From: Atopobiaceae bacterium
Lineage (GTDB): Bacteria > Actinomycetota > Coriobacteriia > Coriobacteriales > Atopobiaceae
DNA length: 64,000 nt
Assembly (NCBI GenBank): GCA_015258485.1
Contig: JABZIF010000001.1
Location: 1-64,000 of the forward strand
Direction of reading: 5' to 3'
Both the position numbers and the translations under genes were made by a program. Positions 49,862 to 59,791 of this stretch are shown piece after piece; within the stretch, counting starts at the first letter, position 1, and every line of letters begins with the position of its first letter. Below the pieces are notes generated by a model, which worked only from the letters and a program-made list of their open reading frames with translations, ran no database searches and was not told the origin of the DNA.

Positions 49862-51334
49862 ATGTCAAAGTACGACCACGATGCTCGCGAGCTTCTAGAG
49901 CTTGTCGGCGGTAAAGACAACATCGCTGCAGCTTCACACTGTATGACGCGCATGCGATTTGCCTTAAAAGATCCTGCAAAAGCAGACGTAGCTGCCATCG
50001 AGAAACTTGCTTCTGTCAAGGGTAGTTTTACTCAAGCAGGTCAATTCCAAGTTATCATTGGCAACGATGTTGCAGACTTCTACGATACCTTTGTTGGTAT
50101 TTCTGGAGTAAGCGAAGCATCAAAACAAGAGGTTAAATCTGCAGCTCTTCAAAACACAAACATTTTACAGCGCGCCATGGGAGCTATCGCTGAGGTCTTT
50201 GCTCCTTTGATTCCTGCAATCATTACTGGTGGCCTTATTCTTGGTTTCCGTAATGTTCTCGGTGAGATGCCTTACTTTGGACCAGAAGGCAACCAAACAT
50301 TAGCATCACTTTCTGTCTTCTGGACAGGTGTATACAACTTCTTATGGCTCATTGGTGAAGCAGTCTTCCATGCTGGTATTCCTGTAGGAATTTGCTGGTC
50401 AATTACAAAGAAGATGGGTGGCACTCCAATGCTTGGCATTGTCCTTGGCCTCACCCTTATATCTGGGCAGCTTATGAATGCATATGCTGTTTCCGGTGCA
50501 ACAGAAGCTGATTGGGCTACCCATACCTGGAATTTTGACTTTGCACAAGTTCGTATGATTGGCTATCAAGCACAGGTTATTCCAGCAATTCTTGCAGCAC
50601 TTACCTTCAACTACCTTGAGCGATTCTTCAAAAAAATTACTCCTTCTGTTATTCAGATGATTGTAGTTCCTTTCTGCTCGCTCTTACTTGCTGTTATGGC
50701 TGCACACTTTGTACTTGGTCCTATCGGCTGGACTATCGGATCTTGGATTGGAGACCTTGTTCTCGCAGGTATCACCAGCCCATTTGCTTGGATTTTCGGT
50801 CTTATCTTTGGCGCCGTGTATGCTCCCCTTGTTATTACTGGTCTGCACCACATGTCCAATGCTGTTGATATGCAGCTCATCGCAAGCTCCAACAATTACG
50901 GCACACCACTGTGGCCTATGATTGCACTTTCTAACATTGCCCAAGGTTCATCAGTTCTTGCTATGTCAGTACTTCAAAGACATGATGAAAATGCTCAACA
51001 GGTTAACATTCCTTCCATTATTTCTTGCTATCTTGGTGTTACCGAGCCTGCAATGTTTGGTGTTAACCTAAAGTATGGATTCCCCTTTATCTGCGCAATG
51101 ATTGGTAGCTCCGTTGCAGGAGGTGTCTGCACAGCCCTCGGTGTTAACGCTTTATCTATTGGTGTTGGAGGACTTCCTGGAATTCTTTCAATTCGTCCCG
51201 AATTTATCGCTATCTTTGCTGTCTGCATGGGTATTGCCGTAGTAGTTCCCTTTGTTCTTACGTTCATCATTGGAAAGCGTCAAGGCGTTGGCAAAGCTAA
51301 CAACACAGCTACCCCAGCGACAACTACTAAGTAA
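49862..51334 (+). CDS. treB: PTS trehalose transporter, EIIBC
   Basis: A 490-residue protein. The IIB domain (residues 1-80) has the phosphorylated Cys in AAASHCMTRMRFAL; the IIC domain from about 110 has ten or so membrane segments (e.g. IPAIITGGLILGFRNVLG, PLVITGLHHMSNAVDMQLI, the substrate region with TEPAMFGVN). No IIA domain is fused, so a separate Crr-like IIA must serve. It takes up trehalose as trehalose-6-phosphate, which the next gene hydrolyses. GAAAAGAGGAAAG precedes the ATG. Confidence 0.92.
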   Translation: MSKYDHDARELLELVGGKDNIAAASHCMTRMRFALKDPAKADVAAIEKLASVKGSFTQAGQFQVIIGNDVADFYDTFVGISGVSEASKQEVKSAALQNTNILQRAMGAIAEVFAPLIPAIITGGLILGFRNVLGEMPYFGPEGNQTLASLSVFWTGVYNFLWLIGEAVFHAGIPVGICWSITKKMGGTPMLGIVLGLTLISGQLMNAYAVSGATEADWATHTWNFDFAQVRMIGYQAQVIPAILAALTFNYLERFFKKITPSVIQMIVVPFCSLLLAVMAAHFVLGPIGWTIGSWIGDLVLAGITSPFAWIFGLIFGAVYAPLVITGLHHMSNAVDMQLIASSNNYGTPLWPMIALSNIAQGSSVLAMSVLQRHDENAQQVNIPSIISCYLGVTEPAMFGVNLKYGFPFICAMIGSSVAGGVCTALGVNALSIGVGGLPGILSIRPEFIAIFAVCMGIAVVVPFVLTFIIGKRQGVGKANNTATPATTTK

Positions 51335-51365
51335 ATTAGAGATTTAGTTACAGAGTTATTTATTT

Positions 51366-51477
51366 AAGGAGCGGACGTGTTGCGTCAAACGTCACAAGTG
51401 TCAAATGATTCAACTGATGGTACCCATACAAAATTTCTTGGTACGAAAGTTGTATATCAAATATACGTCCGCTCCTT
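51366..51477 (+). repeat. long inverted repeat sequestering the treC ribosome binding site
   Basis: AAGGAGCGGACGT (51366-51378), which is the Shine-Dalgarno and start of treC, is perfectly complementary over 13 nt to ACGTCCGCTCCTT (51465-51477) inside the coding region. With a bulge, pairing extends by two more pairs. The loop is about 86 nt. In the mRNA this would hide the ribosome binding site. Confidence 0.6.
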
Positions 51478-53068
51478 TAATGACTCTAATGGTGATGGCA
51501 TAGGAGATTTGCAAGGTATCATCAAACGACTTGACTATCTGCAAAATCTTGGCGTTGATTATCTCTGGCTTACACCGTTTTTTGTTTCTCCACAAAACGA
51601 TAATGGCTACGATGTTGCTGATTATAAAAATATCGAGCCCCTTTTTGGTACCATGTCAGACTTTGAAGAACTTATCGCTGAATCTAAAAAACGCGATATA
51701 AAGCTTATGCTTGATATGGTCTTTAATCACACCTCAACAGAACACATCTGGTTTCAAAAAGCACTTGCAGGAGACCCTAAATATATTGCGTATTACAAGT
51801 TTGTTGACGGAGAACCTAATACTCCACCAACAAACTGGAAATCTAAATTTGGTGGAAGTGCCTGGAAATGGGTCCCATCACTTCACAAATGGTACCTTCA
51901 TCTCTTTGATGTGTCACAAGCTGACCTCAACTGGGATAATCCTGATGTCCGCTGTGAACTTGCAGATGTAGTACGTTTTTGGCGCCACAAAGGTGTAGAT
52001 GGTTTTCGCTTTGACGTGGTAAATCTCATTTCTAAACCAAAAAACTTCGAAGATGATTTTGAAGGAGACGGTCGAAGGTTTTACACCGATGGACCTCATG
52101 TTCACGCATATCTTCAAGAACTCGTGAAACAAAGCGGTATTGACGGCATGATGACTGTTGGTGAGATGAGTTCAACATCAATTGAAAATTGTATTCGTTA
52201 TTCTAATCCAGTTGACCACGAACTTGCCATGACTTTCTCGTTCCATCATCTTAAAGTTGATTATCTTAATGGTGATAAGTGGGCCCTCAAAAAACCAGAC
52301 ATTTCCAAACTACAAGATCTTTTAAAAACATGGCAAGAACAAATAACTGCCGGCAATGGATGGAATGCTCTTTTTTGGTCTAACCATGATCAACCTCGTC
52401 CCAATTCTCGCTTTGGAGACACAGAAAACTACTGGGAAAAATCAAGTAAACTTCTTGCCGTAACAACGCATCTTCTCCGCGGCACTCCCTACATTTACCA
52501 GGGAGAAGAGCTAGGCATGACTAATGCGGGTTTTTGCGATATCTCACAATATCGCGATGTTGAATCTTTGAATTACTACAAAATTCTCCAGAATCAAGGA
52601 TACTCTGCTCAAGAAGCACTCCATATTATTGCCGAACGCTCTCGTGATAATTCACGCACGCCAATTCAGTGGGACGCCTCAGAAACCGCTGGCTTTACCT
52701 CGGGAACTCCTTGGATTGGTATTCCCGCAAATCATACAACAATTAATGCTGCCGCTGAGATTAATGATTCTCATTCCATTTTTTCTTTTTACCGTCAGCT
52801 AATTACGATTAGAAAAACGTATCCCGTAATTAGTGAAGGTGACGTTCACTTCATAGATTCCAAAAATGACAAGGTCATTGCATATGAACGCACGCTCGGT
52901 ACAGAGAAGGTGCTTGTATTTGCAAACTTCTCTGACCAAGAAGTACATACTGTCCCTGCATCTACCGTTGATGGGTTACAGGTTCTTATTGGAAACTATC
53001 CTCAAACCTCCCTTAGTGAAGGTTCCCTCATTTTAAAGCCCTTTGAAGCAAGAGCCTTTATCTCATAA
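51377..53068 (+). CDS. treC: alpha,alpha-phosphotrehalase (trehalose-6-phosphate hydrolase)
   Basis: A 563-residue GH13 enzyme. Motifs in order: KVVYQIYVRSFNDSNGDGIGDLQGI, DMVFNHTS, GFRFDVVN (nucleophile Asp), VGEMSS (acid/base Glu), and WSNHDQPR (third Asp). It hydrolyses trehalose-6-phosphate to glucose and glucose-6-phosphate. Start GTG 51377 follows AAGGAG. The family usually begins shortly before the VVYQIY motif; here there are about 24 extra residues (MLRQTSQVSNDSTDGTHTKFLGT), and the ribosome binding site is complementary to bases within codons 30-34. Cotranscribed with treB (42-bp gap). Confidence 0.92.
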   Translation: MLRQTSQVSNDSTDGTHTKFLGTKVVYQIYVRSFNDSNGDGIGDLQGIIKRLDYLQNLGVDYLWLTPFFVSPQNDNGYDVADYKNIEPLFGTMSDFEELIAESKKRDIKLMLDMVFNHTSTEHIWFQKALAGDPKYIAYYKFVDGEPNTPPTNWKSKFGGSAWKWVPSLHKWYLHLFDVSQADLNWDNPDVRCELADVVRFWRHKGVDGFRFDVVNLISKPKNFEDDFEGDGRRFYTDGPHVHAYLQELVKQSGIDGMMTVGEMSSTSIENCIRYSNPVDHELAMTFSFHHLKVDYLNGDKWALKKPDISKLQDLLKTWQEQITAGNGWNALFWSNHDQPRPNSRFGDTENYWEKSSKLLAVTTHLLRGTPYIYQGEELGMTNAGFCDISQYRDVESLNYYKILQNQGYSAQEALHIIAERSRDNSRTPIQWDASETAGFTSGTPWIGIPANHTTINAAAEINDSHSIFSFYRQLITIRKTYPVISEGDVHFIDSKNDKVIAYERTLGTEKVLVFANFSDQEVHTVPASTVDGLQVLIGNYPQTSLSEGSLILKPFEARAFIS

Positions 53069-53091
53069 CAATCGCCATATCTAACAAACAA

Positions 53092-54318
53092 CTACATCTT
53101 CCGAGAAACCGCAGTCTCCGCAGATGGAGCATGGTCTAGTATCTGCTGTAAGATTACTTCTTGCTTTTCAGCTTGATGTAACGCTACAGCTTTTCCATAT
53201 AGATCAGTATCTTTAATTGCCTGATAAAAACGTTGTTCAGTATATCCGTATGGCGCACGACCCCACTCATTTGTCTTCTGAGCTGCTTGTAAAATGATCT
53301 TAAGATTATTTTCTTCAGTATCATCAGTAATATCTAGATCAGAAAGCCTAATTGGAAGACCTAACTTTTTATTAAGCGCAACTTGTTCTTTAAGTGCATT
53401 AATGTTGCCATCAAATGCAAATAAAACACAGGTACCAAACGCAACAACTTCACCATGAAGATGCTTTTTTGCGCGCTCTCCGAGTAAAGTAAATGCATTA
53501 TAAAAAGCATGAGCAACTGAAGAATTAAAGTAATACGTACCTTTTTCTGCACGCATATTAGTTGTCATATTTGAAATAATTCCAGCAGTAATAATAATGT
53601 TAAGTACTACCGCCTCAAAAGCTTCAGAAACAATACCAGCACGTTTATCTTTTAATGCCTGTTCTGCGTCTGCAAATAGTGGCTTAGTGCAGGCTCCTGT
53701 AGCCAAAGCTCGTCCCATAAGTGGACTATGCAGAAGATCAACATCACGAGTAGTTAGTTCAACTTCTGGTCCTTTAGAAAACGCATCACCAATACCCGCC
53801 CAAAAAAATTCATCAGGGCTTTCAACAATAATCTGCGTATCAATAAAAGTATGTACTGGAAGTTGTGCAGGAATAAAATAATCGTCTGTGGAGTCATCGT
53901 CTTTATAAAAAACTCCAATACGCGTTACAGAAGCACAATTTGACGCCAGTGTTGGAAAACAAAAGTAGGGCTTATTTGCAAGAGTTGCAATCTCTTTTCC
54001 TTCATCAATAGCACGCCCACCGCCTACCAAAAAGAGCATATCTGCTTCAATAACTTCTGGATTTTGGGCCAAACGATGAGCATTTGCATGAGTGGAATTA
54101 CGACCATAGTCATGCCAAGACGTAATGTGTATATCAGAACCTACAAGAGAGGTTTCAAGTTTAGAGCGAACTACACTCATAGCAGTTGGACCACCGATAA
54201 CTGCAACCTTTGTACCAAAACGCTTAACTATCTGTGCAACTAACCTATATGCATCAACACCTATAGTATATGAGGGTAAATATTCGGTAAATGTTCCACG
54301 AGCTTCCATTTTTACCAT
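53092..54318 (-). CDS. iron-containing alcohol dehydrogenase family protein (GldA-like)
   Basis: A 408-residue group III-type dehydrogenase. NAD-binding part: FLVGGGRAIDEGKEIA; metal ligands are likely Asp in WAGIGDAFSKGPE, His in SSVAHAFYNAFT and His in KKHLHGEVVAFG. It resembles glycerol dehydrogenase/hydroxycarboxylate dehydrogenase relatives; exact substrate cannot be read. ATG 54318 has GGAG 9 nt upstream. The gene is convergent with treC with only 23 bp between. It is separated by 40 bp from the phospholipase-like gene. Confidence 0.82.
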   Translation of the reverse strand: MVKMEARGTFTEYLPSYTIGVDAYRLVAQIVKRFGTKVAVIGGPTAMSVVRSKLETSLVGSDIHITSWHDYGRNSTHANAHRLAQNPEVIEADMLFLVGGGRAIDEGKEIATLANKPYFCFPTLASNCASVTRIGVFYKDDDSTDDYFIPAQLPVHTFIDTQIIVESPDEFFWAGIGDAFSKGPEVELTTRDVDLLHSPLMGRALATGACTKPLFADAEQALKDKRAGIVSEAFEAVVLNIIITAGIISNMTTNMRAEKGTYYFNSSVAHAFYNAFTLLGERAKKHLHGEVVAFGTCVLFAFDGNINALKEQVALNKKLGLPIRLSDLDITDDTEENNLKIILQAAQKTNEWGRAPYGYTEQRFYQAIKDTDLYGKAVALHQAEKQEVILQQILDHAPSAETAVSRKM

Positions 54319-54358
54319 ATGTTTTCACTCCAAAAAACTCTACTTATGTATACATACA

Positions 54359-55108
54359 TCAATGATATTTAAGATTCCTCATAAATCCCGCACGCATCGT
54401 TAATAATGCATCACCATATGCTAACGAGAAAAACGAAGCATCTAGCATATCGTAGTTTGGGGTAGAAACGTGATGTTTCACATTATATTCAGCAATTTTC
54501 TGTAGGACTTTAAGTGTTGCATCTACATCTGACCTCGTAAATCCATATTGCTTAAATGCAGAGGCTACAATATAAAGCTCTTCGGACTTCTCAGGCAAAC
54601 GGCTCATATCTAAAGACCGGCCAAATAAATCAAAATCAGATTGTTTTCTAATGCGTGCAGTCTCTCCCGTTGGAATTTTATGCGCCTGTAAAAATATACG
54701 AGTATGTCTGTTATATACATGATCGCAAACAAGATGACACCATATACCGACCATAAACTCACGCAATTTGCGCTTCATCTCAGGAGAAAGATTTTCTCCT
54801 GAATAAAAACGGCTATTGCAAGGTATATCACACGCATCATTTAAAAAATCAATAGGAGCAAGACCACGCATAAAATTACGTTGAAAACGTAGGTAACTCG
54901 GAATTGGTAAAGAACCCGGATATGACTGGTGCGTTCTGCAGTACCGAATTTTTCTAGAAACATGTGAAACCATGTAACCAAGATGTACGTCAGGAGCAAC
55001 ATTTCCAAGCAAAAAAGCATCAGGACAATAAATTACTCCATCTAAACAACCAACTCCTTTCTCAAGGAGTTGGTTCGCATGAGCAATATGTATGTTCCAG
55101 CTAGGCAC
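54359..55108 (-). CDS. zinc-dependent phospholipase C-like protein
   Basis: A 249-residue protein starting MPSWNIHIAHANQLLE, with the PF00882-type metal pattern: GNVAPDVHLGY (Asp, His), FMVGIWCHLVCDHVYNRH (H-x3-D-H). Relatives are annotated as zinc-dependent phospholipase C or S1/P1-like hydrolases. There is no signal peptide, so a cytosolic hydrolase is more likely than a secreted lipase. It follows pheT by 24 bp and may be cotranscribed with it. Confidence 0.72.
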   Translation of the reverse strand: MPSWNIHIAHANQLLEKGVGCLDGVIYCPDAFLLGNVAPDVHLGYMVSHVSRKIRYCRTHQSYPGSLPIPSYLRFQRNFMRGLAPIDFLNDACDIPCNSRFYSGENLSPEMKRKLREFMVGIWCHLVCDHVYNRHTRIFLQAHKIPTGETARIRKQSDFDLFGRSLDMSRLPEKSEELYIVASAFKQYGFTRSDVDATLKVLQKIAEYNVKHHVSTPNYDMLDASFFSLAYGDALLTMRAGFMRNLKYH

Positions 55109-55132
55109 GTCAACTACAATCTAAAATCAACA

Positions 55133-57592
55133 CTATCCACGGATTTCTCCACCAGTAGAACGAAGAACTTTTTCTACTAGCTTTGCATGGGTCTTCTCGA
55201 CTTCTTCAGACGTAAGCGTTCTATCATCTGCGCGATAAGTAAGCGAGAATGCCATAGACTTCTTTCCTTGACCAAGACGTAGCGGATTACGATAGACGTC
55301 AAAAAGTTTTACCTCACAAAGGAGCTTACCACCTGCAGAATTAAGACGCTGCATAAGTTGCTCTGCAGTTATCTCCTCATCAACCACAAGTGCCAAGTCA
55401 ATAGAAATGCCGGGATAGGTTGGAGGCTCAACAATAGGAAGATCCTTTTGTGCAAGCCTTTGAAGTGAGGAAACAGAAATTTCAAATGAAACTACAGGAA
55501 CTTCAATATCAAAATTCTGAAGCGATAAAGGATGAACATTTCCAACCCAGCCAATAGTTTCACCACCGGCAAGTATCTCAGCTGCACGACCAGGTTGAAG
55601 CCAACCATACTTCTCTGAATCAGCAACACGGAAGCGAATTTTTGGAATACGAAGTTCCTCTAAAAGACCTTCTACAATCCCCTTTGCATCAAAGAAATCA
55701 TACTGAGGATATTTCATATTCCACGTATCGTCAGCAGCCTGACCAACCAATACACCACATACATAGCTCGGCTCATCTGGCTGGCTCTTATCCCTATGGC
55801 CAAAGAGAACACGGCCAATTTCATACATAGAAATATTTGAGACACCGTGCGCAAGGTTATAGGCAATAGAACGCAGAAGACCGGGCAGAATAGAGCGACG
55901 CATCTCAGACTGATCTGCAACAAGAGGGTTCATGACCTTTACCGGAACACCTCTACCCTCTTCGCTCATGCCAAGCTTTGTAAGATCATCGGGGCTTGCA
56001 AAGAGATATGACTTTGTCTCATTCATACCAAGTGAGCGAAGAATACGACCAATTTTACGAAGACGTCGTTGCTCAACAGTCAGTCCACCAGCATGATTTC
56101 TTGCTGCAGGAAGAGTTGCTTCAATGTCTCCTTCTCCCCATAGACGAACAACTTCCTCCACAAGGTCAATCTCACGAGTCAAATCAGGACGATTAGTAGG
56201 TGCCACAACACGTAAAGTACCGTTACCCTGAGTAGATACGGTACAACCAAGACGCGTAAGGCGAGAAATCATAAACTCATTAGGGATTTGAGCTCCTGCA
56301 AGAGAGATAACTCGCTCTGGACGCAACGTGATAGTAACAGCTTCTTTTATCACTGAATATTCATCAACAATTCCGGGACATACTTCAGCACCACAACACT
56401 CCTCAAACAAGGCTGCTGCGATATTCGCTGCTGTAAGACATCCATTTGGATCAACCATACGTTCATAACGAATAGATGCCTCACTCATCAAATCAAGGTT
56501 GCGACTTGTTCTACTAATATGGCCGCTATCAAAGACCGCTGATTCAAGTAAAACAGTAACGGTGTCTTCAGAAATTTCCGAATCAAGTCCACCCATAACA
56601 CCTGCAAGAGCAATAGGAGTCTTACCGTTATCCGTAATAACCGTCATATCTGAGGTAAGCTCACGATCTTCACCATCAAGTGTGGTAATGTGTTCGCCAT
56701 CTTTTGCAGCGCGTACTATAACGTGATGTTTTCCTTCAACCTGAGTAAGTTTCCCAAGATCAAATGCATGAAGTGGCTGGCCAGTCAGATACATAACATA
56801 GTTTGTAACGTCAACAACATTGTTAATAGAACGCCCACCACACGCGGCCACGCGACGGGCAAGCCATTCAGGACTTGGCCCAACCTTAACATTACGAACC
56901 ACGCGAGCAGCGTATCTGGAACAAAGTGAAGAATCTTCAATAGTGACATCTACCAAATCAGATGCATCTTTTCCAGACTCCTTATTTACACTTGGAAACT
57001 CAATATGAGTGTCTGCATTGTATATAGCAGATACTTCAACGGCTATACCAGTCATAGACAGGCAGTCTGGTCTATTTGGAGTAATCTCGCAGTTAAGCAC
57101 CGTATCTGACATGCCAAGATAATCAGTCAATGGCATACCAATAGGAGCATCTTCAGGTAAAATCATAATGCCACTTTGGTCAGAGCCAAGATTTAACTCG
57201 CGAGCAGAACAGTTCATGCCGTAAGACTCAACACCACGAAGTTTAGATTTTTTAATTTTAAAATCTCCGGGAAGCACAGCCCCAATCATTGCTGTAACAA
57301 TATGATCTCCCTGATTAAAGTTCTGTGCACCGCAGACAATCTGAAGTGGCTCAGGGTTGCCATCTTTATCGACATTGTTCTTACCCACATCAACAAGGGT
57401 CACAAACATATGGTCAGAATCAGGATGCGGCTCTTTGCTCACAACCTGAGCCGTAACAACATGATCAAGATTTGCGCCAACACGCTCAAGAGCTTCTACC
57501 TCAGTTCCTGTACGAATAAATTCACGCTCTAAGTCTTTTGGATCCTGGGGAAGATCAACAAGCGTCTTCAGCCATTCATAAGATACACGCAT
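55133..57592 (-). CDS. pheT: phenylalanine--tRNA ligase beta subunit
   Basis: An 819-residue protein of usual length. It begins MRVSYEWLKTLVDLP, has the EMAP/OB tRNA-binding domain (about 40-155, VVTAQVVSKEPHPDSDHMFVTLVDVG), B3/B4 editing region (about 210-400), B5 (about 405-475), catalytic-like core and C-terminal FDX-ACB domain (IVEPPTYPGISIDLALVVDEEITAEQLMQRL). Partners with PheS encoded 30 bp upstream to charge tRNA-Phe. Confidence 0.97.
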   Translation of the reverse strand: MRVSYEWLKTLVDLPQDPKDLEREFIRTGTEVEALERVGANLDHVVTAQVVSKEPHPDSDHMFVTLVDVGKNNVDKDGNPEPLQIVCGAQNFNQGDHIVTAMIGAVLPGDFKIKKSKLRGVESYGMNCSARELNLGSDQSGIMILPEDAPIGMPLTDYLGMSDTVLNCEITPNRPDCLSMTGIAVEVSAIYNADTHIEFPSVNKESGKDASDLVDVTIEDSSLCSRYAARVVRNVKVGPSPEWLARRVAACGGRSINNVVDVTNYVMYLTGQPLHAFDLGKLTQVEGKHHVIVRAAKDGEHITTLDGEDRELTSDMTVITDNGKTPIALAGVMGGLDSEISEDTVTVLLESAVFDSGHISRTSRNLDLMSEASIRYERMVDPNGCLTAANIAAALFEECCGAEVCPGIVDEYSVIKEAVTITLRPERVISLAGAQIPNEFMISRLTRLGCTVSTQGNGTLRVVAPTNRPDLTREIDLVEEVVRLWGEGDIEATLPAARNHAGGLTVEQRRLRKIGRILRSLGMNETKSYLFASPDDLTKLGMSEEGRGVPVKVMNPLVADQSEMRRSILPGLLRSIAYNLAHGVSNISMYEIGRVLFGHRDKSQPDEPSYVCGVLVGQAADDTWNMKYPQYDFFDAKGIVEGLLEELRIPKIRFRVADSEKYGWLQPGRAAEILAGGETIGWVGNVHPLSLQNFDIEVPVVSFEISVSSLQRLAQKDLPIVEPPTYPGISIDLALVVDEEITAEQLMQRLNSAGGKLLCEVKLFDVYRNPLRLGQGKKSMAFSLTYRADDRTLTSEEVEKTHAKLVEKVLRSTGGEIRG

Positions 57593-57622
57593 GTAATTGC
57601 CTTTCTATTAAGACGCCGATGA

Positions 57623-58690
57623 TTAAAACTGACGTAATACTCTCTGATCACCAGAGATAAGCATACGCAGGTCAGGAATGTCATAACGAAGCGCTGCAAC
57701 ACGCTCAACACCAATACCAAATGCAAATCCAGTATATTTCTCAGAATCAATACCACAGTACTCAAAGACGTTTGGATCTACCATGCCGCATCCTAAAATC
57801 TCAAGCCAACCAGTATTCTTGCAGAAACGGCAACCTTTACCATGGCAAACACCACATGAAACATCTACCTCACAACTTGGCTCAGTAAAAGGGAAGAAAT
57901 GAGGACGATAACGTGTGGCACGATTATTACCAAAAATCTCACGTGTAAAATGATCAAGGGTTCCCTTAAGGTCACCAAACGTAATTCCCTCATCAACAAC
58001 AAGGCCTTCCATCTGTGTAAACTGTGGAAGATGGTTAGCATCAGCTGTATCTGGACGGAAAACAGTACCAGGACAAATCATATAAATTGGAGGATCTTGT
58101 TTCTCCATAGTATGAACCTGAACACCAGAGGTCTGCGTGCGAAGAAGAACATCAGACTCACCAAGGACATGTGACTCTTTGCCTTCTGGAGCGTTATCCA
58201 CAACATAGAAAGTATCCTTACCAGAACGACTCGGGTGATCTTCTGGTGCGTTTAAAGCAGTAAAGTTATAGTACGTAGTCTCAACATATGGACCTGTCTC
58301 GATGGTATATCCCATACTGATGAAAATATCTTCCATCTCTTCACGGACCTGCTCAATAAGATGCTGAGTTCCTGGAGTTAGTCGGCGTCCTGGAAGAGTG
58401 ACATCAGTTGCTTCAGCGCTCAACTGTGCTTCAAGAGCTTCTCGCTTTAACGCAATCTGACGCTCACGAATAGCAGCTTCAACGTTAGCACGAACAGTGT
58501 TAGCAAGCTGACCCATTTGAGGACGCTGCTCTGCAGGAACCTGACCCATCATACGCATAATTGCTGTCAATGAGCCTTTTTTACCCGTTGCAGCAACACG
58601 AACTTTCTCAAGTGCTTCAAGGTTTGATGCTTGTGCAATTCCCTTAAGTACCTGCTCGCGAATTGCCGAGAGTTCCTCAGACATTCCCAT
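57623..58690 (-). CDS. pheS: phenylalanine--tRNA ligase alpha subunit
   Basis: A 355-residue enzyme. N-terminal coiled coil (about 1-85), then class II motifs: HPLIEQV-like start of core (TPGTQHLIEQVREEMEDIFISMGY), GPYVETTYYNFTALNAPEDHPSR (motif 2 region), FRPDTADANHLPQF and the C-terminal GIGVERVAALRYDIPDLR (motif 3). Start at ATG 58690 with AAAGGG; upstream frame lies within the T-box. Gene is controlled by the T-box leader just before it. Confidence 0.97.
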   Translation of the reverse strand: MGMSEELSAIREQVLKGIAQASNLEALEKVRVAATGKKGSLTAIMRMMGQVPAEQRPQMGQLANTVRANVEAAIRERQIALKREALEAQLSAEATDVTLPGRRLTPGTQHLIEQVREEMEDIFISMGYTIETGPYVETTYYNFTALNAPEDHPSRSGKDTFYVVDNAPEGKESHVLGESDVLLRTQTSGVQVHTMEKQDPPIYMICPGTVFRPDTADANHLPQFTQMEGLVVDEGITFGDLKGTLDHFTREIFGNNRATRYRPHFFPFTEPSCEVDVSCGVCHGKGCRFCKNTGWLEILGCGMVDPNVFEYCGIDSEKYTGFAFGIGVERVAALRYDIPDLRMLISGDQRVLRQF

Positions 58691-58710
58691 GTAATTTACC
58701 CTTTCAATAG

Positions 58711-58970
58711 AAAACCGCCCCTGAGCGCATGCCCAAGGACGGAAAATTTCCGCGGTACCACCTCGGTTGATTGTACAGTTTTTTCTCTGCACAACCCACT
58801 TTAAAGCCTGGTTTCGTCAGGCAAACGACTTCCCTACTAAGCAGTTTGTCTGCCTTTCAAGTTGTAGCTCAGGAGTGAACTCTGCCAGCGTCATGCAAAT
58901 GTCTCTCAACCACGGACATTCTCTCTGTTCACAACGTACTCTAACAGACCTCTCCGTCAATGCACTTTTT
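58711..58970 (-). promoter_or_regulatory. T-box riboswitch (Phe) upstream of pheST
   Basis: On the - strand the T-box sequence AGGTGGTACCGCGG lies at 58763-58750. It is followed by a terminator hairpin CCGTCCT...AGGGGCGG (58742-58715) and a TTTTC run. Upstream, the stem I region carries an AGTA-type bulge and a specifier loop with TTC (58879-58877), a Phe codon. TGGT pairs with ACCA of tRNA-Phe (discriminator A). Uncharged tRNA-Phe should stabilise the antiterminator and raise pheST expression. Confidence 0.93.
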
Positions 58971-58978
58971 TCAGAGTA

Positions 58979-59791
58979 TCACACTAAGCGTGCTTTTAGC
59001 AGCTGTATAACTCTTTTTACCAGAAAGATAAACAAAAGCGTAACAACTGCGAGAAGAACAATGGTTCCTCCAGGCTTCAAACCAAACTCATAAGAGATAA
59101 CAAGACCACAAAAAGAAGTAAGCATACCTATAGCACTTGCAATAAAACAGCATTGTTTCCAGCTACGCGATACCTGCAATGCACAAGCAACAGGAACAAC
59201 CATCATAGAAGAAACAATGAGTGACCCAACAGTACGAGCTGCGACAGCAACTACAAGTGCAACTGCAATAACAAAGCAAAAATTGATCAGACTTACCGGG
59301 ACTCCGACACAACGTGCATGACGCTCGTCAAAGGACATCAAAAACAGCTCTCTTCTGAGCAGAAAACAAAATGCCACAGCAAGGACGCTAATAACAACAA
59401 TCATCTGAACTTCTCGCTCACTTACGGTAAGAATTGAGCCAAACATGAAGCTATTAAAACTAGAAGAATTTGGAACAAAGCCAGAAAGTACACCCGCAAG
59501 CCCAATGCCCGTAGCCATTACAATAGCAACCGCCAACTCAGACTGATCCTTAAAATGTCTCCGCACGCCTTCAACGCAGAGCGCACCGCCTAAGCAGGCA
59601 ATAATTGCTCCGGCAACAGGACTTACCCCCGCAATCATTCCTCCTGCAACTCCAGCAAGAGACGTGTGGGAAAGAGCATCTCCAATCATGGAAAGGCGTT
59701 TTAACACAACCGTCACGCCCACAAGGGGAATAATTGCACCAAGCAAAATTCCAACAAGAATACCTCGTTGCATAAAAATGTATTCAAACAT
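58979..59791 (-). CDS. znuB: metal (zinc) ABC transporter permease
   Basis: A 270-residue ABC-3 family permease with about eight membrane segments (GILVGILLGAIIPLVGVTVVL at the N-terminus, LIVSSMMVVPVACALQVS in the middle, GGTIVLLAVVTLLFIFLVKRVI at the C-terminus). It is contiguous with the ATPase gene (adjacent bases) and the binding protein, so this is a Zn/Mn-type importer. The gene ends only a few bases before the T-box of pheST. Confidence 0.92.
   Translation of the reverse strand: MFEYIFMQRGILVGILLGAIIPLVGVTVVLKRLSMIGDALSHTSLAGVAGGMIAGVSPVAGAIIACLGGALCVEGVRRHFKDQSELAVAIVMATGIGLAGVLSGFVPNSSSFNSFMFGSILTVSEREVQMIVVISVLAVAFCFLLRRELFLMSFDERHARCVGVPVSLINFCFVIAVALVVAVAARTVGSLIVSSMMVVPVACALQVSRSWKQCCFIASAIGMLTSFCGLVISYEFGLKPGGTIVLLAVVTLLFIFLVKRVIQLLKARLV

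Noticed and set aside
58690..58792. Longer pheS N-terminus starting at 58792
   Set aside because: The extra 34 codons lie across the T-box antiterminator and terminator; ATG 58690 has a ribosome binding site and the family N-terminus.
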